DNA from: Streptomyces griseoluteus
Lineage (GTDB): Bacteria > Actinomycetota > Actinomycetes > Streptomycetales > Streptomycetaceae
Direction of reading: 5' to 3'
DNA: 64,000 bases
NCBI GenBank assembly: GCA_000717735.1
Contig: JOBE01000013.1
Span: 167,968 to 231,967, forward strand
Positions 58,467 to 64,000 of this stretch are shown one piece after another. Below the pieces are notes generated by a model. That model made no database searches and had not been told where the DNA came from. It saw nothing but the letters and a program-made list of their open reading frames with translations. A program made the translations under genes and the position numbers. The stretch's first letter is position 1. Every line of letters starts with the position of its first letter.

Positions 58467-60106
58467 CAGGAGTCCTGCCCTTCCTCGGCGTATCCCCGGC
58501 GGGCGGTGGCCAGGCTCGGCGCGTAGCGCCCCGTCGGGTAGCGCTCATGCAGCGACAGGAGCAGGTCCCGTACGCGCTCGTACCCCACCTTCCCGGCCCA
58601 CTCCAGCGGGCCGACAGGGTAGTTCACCCCGAGCCGCATCGCCGTGTCGACGTCCTCGGCGGTGGCGACCCCCCGGTCGACCGCGTCGGCCGCGAGGTCC
58701 GCCAGCATCGCGACCGTACGGGCCACAACCATGCCGGGCACGTCGCCGATCACGGACACCTGCTTGCCGAGCGCCTGGAAGAGGCCCACCGCCTCCGCGA
58801 GGGACTCGGCCGAGGTGTGCTCGCCGGTGGCCAGCACGATCCGGCTCGCGCGCGCGTAGTCCAGCGCGAGATCGAAGTAGATGATCTCGTCGGTGTAGTA
58901 CTCGAAGGCGGTCTCGCCGTCGGCGAGGCAGAGCCGGGCGCCACCGGGCAGCAGGACGTATCCGTTGCCGCCCTTGCGCCGGACCTTGATCCCCGCCTCT
59001 TCGAAGAGCCCGATCAGCGGCTCGGCGGGCCCCAGCTCGCCCCGTACCGCGATCCGTGCGGGCGCCTCGGCGGGAGGCGCGTTGTGCGGCTCGGGGCGGA
59101 CCGCCCCCTCCGCGTACGAGAACCAGCCCCGGCCCGTCTTGCGTCCGAGCCGGCCCGACTCGACGAGCCGCCGCTGCGCGAGCGAGGGCGTGAACTTCGG
59201 GTCCTGGTGGAAGGACTCCCACACCGACCGGGTGACCGCCTCGTTCACGTCCTGGCCGATGAGGTCGGTCAGCTCGAAGGGGCCCATGCGGAAGCCGCCG
59301 CACTCGCGCAGGGCGGCGTCGATGGTGGCCGGGTCGGCCGCGCCCTCCTCGTAGACCCGCAGCGCCTCGGCGTAGAAGGGGCGGGCGACCCGGTTCACGA
59401 TGAAGCCGGGGGTGTCCGCGCAGCGGACCGGCGTCTTGCCCCAGCCCTTCACCGTCGCGTACGCGCGCGTGGCGACGTCCGGGTCGGTGGCGAAGCCGCT
59501 GACGACCTCGACGAGCGGGAGCAGCGGCGCCGGGTTGAAGAAGTGCAGGCCGACGAACCGGCCCGGCAGCCGCAGCCCGCCGGCGATGGCGGTGACGGAG
59601 AGGGAGGAGGTGTTGGTGGCGAGGACGGTGTCGTCGCCGACGACCTTCTCCAGGTCGGCGAAGAGCTGCTGTTTGACGGGGAGCAGCTCGACGATCGCCT
59701 CGATGACGAGGGCCGCGTCCGCGAGCTCGTCGAGTTCCGCGGCGGCGTGCAGCCGCCGGACGGCGTCCTCGCGCGCGGGGGCGTCCAGACGCCCCTTCTC
59801 GACGAGCCGGTCGAGGCGGGCGGTGAGGGCGGCCACGGCCTCCTCGGCGCGGCCGGGGGCGCTGTCGTAGAGGCGCACGGGGTGGCCGGCGACCAGGGCG
59901 ACCTGGGCGATCCCCTGGCCCATGGTGCCCGTGCCGACGACGGCGACGGTACGGTCCCGTCCGACGGCCCGGGCGGCCTCGGTGACCGCCTCGGTGGCCT
60001 CGGCGGCCCCTTCGGCTCCTTCGGCTCCGGTTCCTGCGGTCTGCACGGCGGCGGGCTCACTGGCGGTCACGTCGTCGCTCCCCCTGACGGTCACGTTGGC
60101 GCTCAT
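58466..60106 (-). CDS. 3-hydroxyacyl-CoA dehydrogenase, PaaH-like
   Basis: 546 residues from ATG 60106. NAD-binding fold VAVVGTGTMGQGIAQVALVAGHPVRLYD, then two C-terminal 3HCDH units (VNRVARPFYAEALRVYEEG... and VGVNYPVGPLEWAGKVG). The catalytic His is in GLHFFNPAPLLPLVEVV. A 35-residue Ala/Glu/Thr-rich N-terminus precedes the fold. The double C-terminal domain occurs in PaaH, which oxidises 3-hydroxyadipyl-CoA late in phenylacetate breakdown. Divergent from paaN; the pair shares a palindromic operator. Confidence 0.93.
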   Translation of the reverse strand: MSANVTVRGSDDVTASEPAAVQTAGTGAEGAEGAAEATEAVTEAARAVGRDRTVAVVGTGTMGQGIAQVALVAGHPVRLYDSAPGRAEEAVAALTARLDRLVEKGRLDAPAREDAVRRLHAAAELDELADAALVIEAIVELLPVKQQLFADLEKVVGDDTVLATNTSSLSVTAIAGGLRLPGRFVGLHFFNPAPLLPLVEVVSGFATDPDVATRAYATVKGWGKTPVRCADTPGFIVNRVARPFYAEALRVYEEGAADPATIDAALRECGGFRMGPFELTDLIGQDVNEAVTRSVWESFHQDPKFTPSLAQRRLVESGRLGRKTGRGWFSYAEGAVRPEPHNAPPAEAPARIAVRGELGPAEPLIGLFEEAGIKVRRKGGNGYVLLPGGARLCLADGETAFEYYTDEIIYFDLALDYARASRIVLATGEHTSAESLAEAVGLFQALGKQVSVIGDVPGMVVARTVAMLADLAADAVDRGVATAEDVDTAMRLGVNYPVGPLEWAGKVGYERVRDLLLSLHERYPTGRYAPSLATARRGYAEEGQDS

Positions 60107-60161
60107 AGGGGTGATCCTCCCCGATGGGTTTTCCACAGGATCGACGGACCCCCTTGTCCCG

Positions 60162-60175
60162 ACCGATCGTTCGGT
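60162..60175. promoter_or_regulatory. ACCGA-N4-TCGGT palindrome between paaH-like and paaN
   Basis: ACCGATCGTTCGGT is a perfect palindrome (ACCGAtcgtTCGGT) in the 124-bp divergent gap, with the paaN ATG 55 bp beyond it. It matches the PaaR-type site shape. A DnaA-like TTTTCCACA lies beside it at 60129-60137. Confidence 0.75.
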
Positions 60176-60230
60176 TACTCTAACTCCGTACGTGTCTCCC
60201 TGCCCAGCTCGACGAGGAGTTGGTCCTTCC

Positions 60231-61928
60231 ATGGCCATCGCTCAGCTGACCACCGACCGTCTGGCCGACAAGCACCGGTCCACGCTCGACCAGGCGCTCG
60301 ACACCATCCGGACCCGCGCCTACTGGTCGCCGCACCCGGAGCACCCGAAGGCGTACGGGACGGACGGCTCGCTCGACGCCGCGGCCGGTCTCGCCGCCCA
60401 CCAGGCCGTTCTGAACAGCCGCTTCGAGCTCGACCAGCCCGGCACGGACGGCTGGACCGGCGGCGAGACCTCGCCGTACGGCCCGTCCCTCGGCATCGAG
60501 TACCCGCACGCCGACATCGACGTCCTGCTCCCCGCGATGCGCGCGGGCATGGGCGCCTGGCGCGACGCCGGCGCCGAGACCCGCGCCCTGGTGTGCCTGG
60601 AGATCCTCGCCCGGATCTCCGCCCGCACCCACGAGTTCGCCCACGCCGTCATGCACACCAGCGGACAGGCGTTCATGATGGCGTTCCAGGCCGGCGGCCC
60701 GCACGCCCAGGACCGCGGCCTCGAAGCCGTGGCGTACGCGTACGCGGAGCAGACCCGCACCCCCGCCGGGCGGGCCGACTGGTCCAAGCCCCAGGGCAAG
60801 CGCGACCCCCTGCAGCTGAGCAAGGAGTTCACCCCGGTCGGCCGCGGCATCGCCCTGATGATCGGCTGCAACACCTTCCCCACGTGGAACGGCTACCCGG
60901 GTCTGTTCGCCTCCCTCGCCACCGGCAACCCGGTCCTGGTCAAGCCGCACCCGCGCGCGGTCCTGCCTCTCGCCCTGACCGTCCGCGTCGCCCGCGAGGT
61001 GCTCGCCGAGGCCGGCTTCGACCCGAACCTGGTCGCGCTCGCCGTCGAGCGGCCGGGCGAGGGCATCGCCAAGACACTGGCCGTGCGCCCCGAGATCCGG
61101 ATCATCGACTACACCGGCTCCACCGAGTTCGGCGACTGGCTGGAGGCCAACGCCCGTCAGGCGCAGGTCTACACCGAGAAGGCCGGCGTCAACACGGTCG
61201 TGGTCGACTCCACCGACGACTACAAGGGCATGCTCGCCAACCTGGCGTTCTCGCTGTCCCTGTACAGCGGCCAGATGTGCACCACCCCGCAGAACCTGCT
61301 GATCCCCCGCGACGGCATCACCACCGACCAGGGCCCCAAGTCGTACGACGAGGTCGTCGCCGACCTCGCGGCGGGGGTCGGCGGTCTGCTCGGCGACGAC
61401 GCCCGGGCGAACGGCATCCTCGGCGCCCTGGTCAACCCGGACGTGAAGGCGCGCCTGGAGGCCGCCGCGGGCCTCGGCGAGGTGGCGCTCGCCTCCCGCG
61501 AGGTGGTCAATGCGGAGTACCCGGACGCGGTCGTGCGTACGCCGGTCATCGTGAAGCTGGACGGCTCGAAGCCCGACGCCCAGGCGGCGTACTTCTCGGA
61601 GTGCTTCGGCCCGGTCTCCTTCGCCGTCTCGGTGGAGTCCACCAAGGAGGCCCTGGAGCTGCTGCGCCGCACGGTCCGGGAGAAGGGCGCGATGACGGTC
61701 GGGGCCTACACGACCTCGGAGGAGACCGAGCGCGCGGTGGAGGACGTCTGCCTGGAGGAGTCGGCCCAGCTCTCGCTGAACCTCACGGGCGGGGTGTACG
61801 TGAACCAGACCGCGGCGTTCTCCGACTTCCACGGCTCGGGCGGCAATCCGGCGGCGAACGCGGCCCTGTGCGACGGCGCCTTCGTCTCCAACCGCTTCCG
61901 GGTGGTGGAGGTCCGCCGCCAGGCCTGA
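60231..61928 (+). CDS. paaN: Phenylacetic acid degradation protein PaaN (aldehyde dehydrogenase family)
   Basis: 565 residues from ATG 60231. Aldehyde dehydrogenase fold with an N-terminal extension: GIALMIGCNTFPTWNGYPGLFASLATGNPVLVKPHPRAVLPL, IDYTGSTEFGDWLEANA, and catalytic Cys in SGQMCTTPQN (Cys about 350). Length and the NTFPTWNGYPG signature match PaaN, the actinobacterial oxepin-CoA/aldehyde step enzyme, which lacks the hydratase domain of PaaZ. Divergent from paaH. Confidence 0.95.
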   Translation: MAIAQLTTDRLADKHRSTLDQALDTIRTRAYWSPHPEHPKAYGTDGSLDAAAGLAAHQAVLNSRFELDQPGTDGWTGGETSPYGPSLGIEYPHADIDVLLPAMRAGMGAWRDAGAETRALVCLEILARISARTHEFAHAVMHTSGQAFMMAFQAGGPHAQDRGLEAVAYAYAEQTRTPAGRADWSKPQGKRDPLQLSKEFTPVGRGIALMIGCNTFPTWNGYPGLFASLATGNPVLVKPHPRAVLPLALTVRVAREVLAEAGFDPNLVALAVERPGEGIAKTLAVRPEIRIIDYTGSTEFGDWLEANARQAQVYTEKAGVNTVVVDSTDDYKGMLANLAFSLSLYSGQMCTTPQNLLIPRDGITTDQGPKSYDEVVADLAAGVGGLLGDDARANGILGALVNPDVKARLEAAAGLGEVALASREVVNAEYPDAVVRTPVIVKLDGSKPDAQAAYFSECFGPVSFAVSVESTKEALELLRRTVREKGAMTVGAYTTSEETERAVEDVCLEESAQLSLNLTGGVYVNQTAAFSDFHGSGGNPAANAALCDGAFVSNRFRVVEVRRQA

Positions 61929-61958
61929 CCTCGGATTATCCGGAGTGATCCAGAGTGA

Positions 61959-61985
61959 TCCCGGGGGCCCTGAAGGCCCCCGGGA
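61959..61985. terminator. Bidirectional terminator between paaN and the methyltransferase
   Basis: An 11-bp perfect stem (61959-61969 with 61975-61985) with a five-base loop lies between the convergent stops. Two GAGTGATCC copies precede it. Confidence 0.8.
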
Positions 61986-61990
61986 CACGT

Positions 61991-62737
61991 CTACGGGCTC
62001 TCGATCTCCGCGTAGCGCTGCACCCACGCGTGCATGGCGATGGCGGCGGCCGCCCCCGCGTTGATCGAGCGGGTCGAACCGAACTGGGCGATCGAGCAGA
62101 CCATCTCCACGTGGGCGCGGGCCTCCTCCGTGAGTCCCGGGCCCTCCTGCCCGAAGAGCAGCACGCAGCGGCGGGGGAGCACGGTCCGTTCCAGCGGGAC
62201 GGCGCCCGGCAGGTTGTCGATGCCGATGACCGGGATGCCCTCGGCCGCCGCCCACGCGGTCAGCGACTCGGTGTCCGGGTGGTGCCGGACGTGCTGGTAG
62301 CGGTCGGTGACCATGGCGCCGCGGCGGTTCCAGCGCCGTCGGCCCACGATGTGGACCTCCTTCGCCAGGAACGCGTTGGCGGTCCGTACCACCGAGCCGA
62401 TGTTGAAGTCGTGGCCCCAGTTCTCCACGGCCACGTGGAAGTCGTGGCGCCGGGTGTCCAGGTCGGCGACGACCGCCTCCCGCGTCCAGTACCGGTAGCG
62501 GTCCACGACATTGCGCCGGTCGCCGCCGGCAAGCAGCTCAGGGTCGTACCGCTCGCCCTCGGGCCACGGCTCCGGATGCGGTCCCACGCCGATCTCGGGC
62601 CCGAAGCCCTCGTCGTACTGGACCGGCTCGGCGGCCTCGGCCCCGGCCGGGGCTACGGCCTCGACTCCGGCTCCGGCCTCGGCTCCTGCCTCGTCTCCGG
62701 TCCCGGGCTTCTCGTCAGTGGTACTGGTGGTGCTCAC
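61991..62737 (-). CDS. TrmH/SpoU-family RNA methyltransferase
   Basis: 248 residues from GTG 62737. SPOUT motifs: NIGSVVRTANAF (motif 1), VLLFGQEGPGL (motif 2) and STRSINAGAAAAIAMHAW (motif 3), so it 2'-O-methylates an RNA ribose, probably in rRNA or tRNA. The first 90 residues are an acidic Ala/Glu-rich tail followed by a DRYRYWTREAVVADLDTRRH segment. It overlaps the HTTM gene by 23 bp. No Shine-Dalgarno is visible at this GTG, so read-through from the upstream gene or a later start is possible. Confidence 0.92.
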   Translation of the reverse strand: MSTTSTTDEKPGTGDEAGAEAGAGVEAVAPAGAEAAEPVQYDEGFGPEIGVGPHPEPWPEGERYDPELLAGGDRRNVVDRYRYWTREAVVADLDTRRHDFHVAVENWGHDFNIGSVVRTANAFLAKEVHIVGRRRWNRRGAMVTDRYQHVRHHPDTESLTAWAAAEGIPVIGIDNLPGAVPLERTVLPRRCVLLFGQEGPGLTEEARAHVEMVCSIAQFGSTRSINAGAAAAIAMHAWVQRYAEIESP

Positions 62738-63954
62738 CCGACGAGGGTACGGGGGCGTGCTCCTCACCCGTACGGCGCTGCTCGGGCAGCGTCCCGGCGG
62801 GTGCCCGCCGCAGCAGCCGGTCCCTGCCCCGTACGACCCACGCGCCGAGCCCGGCCAGGAACGCCGTCGGCAGGAACACGGCGTCGGCGGAGATCATCGC
62901 GAGCGAGAAGACCGGCAGGCCGAGGAGCACGGCGATCCCGGCGTGCTCCAGCATCATCGCGACGAGCAGCACGTTCTTGACCTTGCGGTGGAAGAGCGTG
63001 AAGGGGAAGGCGACCTGGACGATCACCGTGCCGTAGGTCACCAGCATCACCATGATCCCGCTGGCGGCGAGCAGGCCCGAGAGGGCGGGCCAGGGCGTGA
63101 AGTAGTCGAGGTGGAGCGGGTAGAACAGCGCGGTGCCGTCCTGCCAGCGCGAGCCCTGGACCTTGTACCAGCCGGCCGTGGCGTAGATCAGGCAGACCTC
63201 CGCCATGATCACGAGGAGGGCGGCGTTGTGCGCGAGGTGGGCGAGGGCGTCGAGCAGGGTGCGGGGCTCGCCGGGCGCGTACCGGCAGACCAGCCACCAG
63301 AGGGCGTTCCCGAGCCACAGGACCCACAGCAGCACGGGCAGCCACCACTCGCCGGAGACCTCGCTGAACCACGTCGTGGCGAGCAGGAGGCCTCCGAGCA
63401 CGGTCCACAGCAGCGGACCGGTGCGATCGGCGCGCGGCGGCGCGCCGGCCTGGGCGGCGCGGGCCTCACGGGCCGCCCGCCGGGCATCGAGGGACCACAC
63501 CTGGGAGCAGCGGGTCAGCACGAGGTAGATCGCGGCGAGGTGGAGGACGTTGTCGCCGCCGTCCCCCACGAAGACGGAGCGATTCTGCAGCGAGAGCACC
63601 CCGACCATGAAGACCACCGAGACGGCCCGGGTGCGCCAGCCGACCAGGAGGAGCACGGCGGAGAGCACGGCGAGCCCGTAGACGAGCTCGAACCAGAGCC
63701 GGCCGTCCGACCACATGAGCACGCTGAAGGCCCGGTTGTCGGCGATCAGCCGGCGGGCCATCTCCCAGGACCAGGGGCCGTCGGGGCCGTACAGCTCGTG
63801 CCGGTACGGCAGCTCGCGCAGAAGGAAGAGCAGCCAGGTCAGCGAGAAGCCGATCCGTACGATCGCGGTCTGGTACGGGCCGAGGGAGCGGCCCGTGACG
63901 GTCTGGACGGCGCGGGCGAGCCGACGGTCGAAGGGCTCGCGGGCACCCGTGAGG
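62715..63954 (-). CDS. HTTM domain membrane protein, 5' end missing
   Basis: The visible 413 codons lack a start: the gene runs off the true contig end at 63954. Several membrane helices (AIVRIGFSLTWLLFLLREL, FELVYGLAVLSAVLLLVGW, LWTVLGGLLLATTWFSEV, LLVIMAEVCLIYATAGWYKVQG, and others) and the family features NRSVFVGDGGDNVLHL and AGWYKVQGSRWQDGTALFYPLHLDYF place it in the HTTM (vitamin K carboxylase-related) family. Function unknown in bacteria. Any reading through 63955-63973 into MCIRDS-type residues is adapter artefact. It overlaps the methyltransferase start by 23 bp, so they are likely one operon. Confidence 0.92.
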
Positions 63955-64000
63955 CTGTCTCTTATACACATCTGACGCTGCCGACGAATAGAGAGGTGTA
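63955..64000. other. Sequencing adapter: Tn5 mosaic end plus Nextera i5 side
   Basis: CTGTCTCTTATACACATCT (63955-63973) is the Tn5 mosaic end complement. It is followed by GACGCTGCCGACGA (63974-63987), the Nextera read-1-side adapter, then ATAGAGAG (63988-63995), consistent with the complement of an eight-base i5 index, and GTGTA (63996-64000), the start of the P5 primer region. This is library DNA, not genomic. Confidence 0.99.

Noticed and set aside
57182..60137. Possible replication origin
   Set aside because: Only two or three DnaA boxes are seen; Streptomyces oriC has about twenty in clusters between dnaA and dnaN, which are absent here.
63466..63971. Proteins starting MCIRDS or MYKRQ at the right end
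   Set aside because: These residues are translations of the adapter sequence at 63955-63973.

Overview
The window is high-GC actinobacterial chromosome, almost certainly Streptomyces. The evidence is strong GC bias at third codon positions, GTG/TTG starts, mycothiol-, proteasome- and Lrp/Bkd-type genes, and copies of the Streptomyces parS motif GTTTCACGTGAAAC. Three exact parS sites and one near match place it in the chromosome core near oriC. From memory, the gene order from aspS through the two bkd clusters to paaN resembles the SCO3795-SCO3836 region of S. coelicolor; this was not checked here. The last 46 bases (63955-64000) are not genomic: they are a Nextera/Tn5 adapter with an index, so the real contig ends at 63954.

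Layout. 1-2561: tail of an unknown gene, a small hypothetical gene and aspS. 2755-11162: a PAS/GAF/PP2C/ATPase phosphatase, a metallo-beta-lactamase-fold protein, a TPR-like repeat kinase, an AI-2E-type permease, pirin and an SseB-like protein. 11293-14094: an ESX/WXG-associated locus (small WXG-like protein, alpha/beta hydrolase, lipoprotein). 14294-22347: FadE5-like acyl-CoA dehydrogenase, M18 aminopeptidase, thioredoxin-NHL protein, a surface protein, DUF4239 and LURP-one proteins. 22369-25215: a trans-sulfuration enzyme divergent from a MocR regulator. 25315-28754: a second ESX/WXG locus, paralogous to the first. 28865-32635: nitrilase, mycothiol-dependent enzyme, MFS transporter and GntR regulator. 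32757-36377: branched-chain 2-oxoacid dehydrogenase operon 1. 36721-43770: DevR/DosR-like regulator, FMN-barrel protein, phosphotransferase, a divergent pair of PknB-type kinases and a Ser/Pro-rich surface protein. 43866-48207: PadR plus ABC exporter. 48305-53328: proteasome activator Bpa, quinone oxidoreductase, then the coupled mobA-moeA-K+ channel operon. 53489-57839: bkd operon 2 and its divergent Lrp-type regulator. 57873-61928: TetR, 3-hydroxyacyl-CoA dehydrogenase and PaaN (phenylacetate module). 61991-63954: a SpoU methyltransferase and a truncated HTTM membrane protein.

How it works together. Much of the window handles acyl-CoA and branched-chain carbon: two complete E1alpha/E1beta/E2 sets without a local E3, an acyl-CoA dehydrogenase, and phenylacetate enzymes. 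A shared palindrome upstream of both bkd operon 2 and the phenylacetate genes suggests a common TetR regulator. Chromosome-segregation sites are embedded among these genes, one of them exactly at a translationally coupled stop/start junction. The least explained parts are the two paralogous WXG-type loci about 14 kb apart, which look like type VII secretion substrates with dedicated partners but have no secretion machinery in the window. No rRNA, tRNA, CRISPR array or insertion sequence was recognised.
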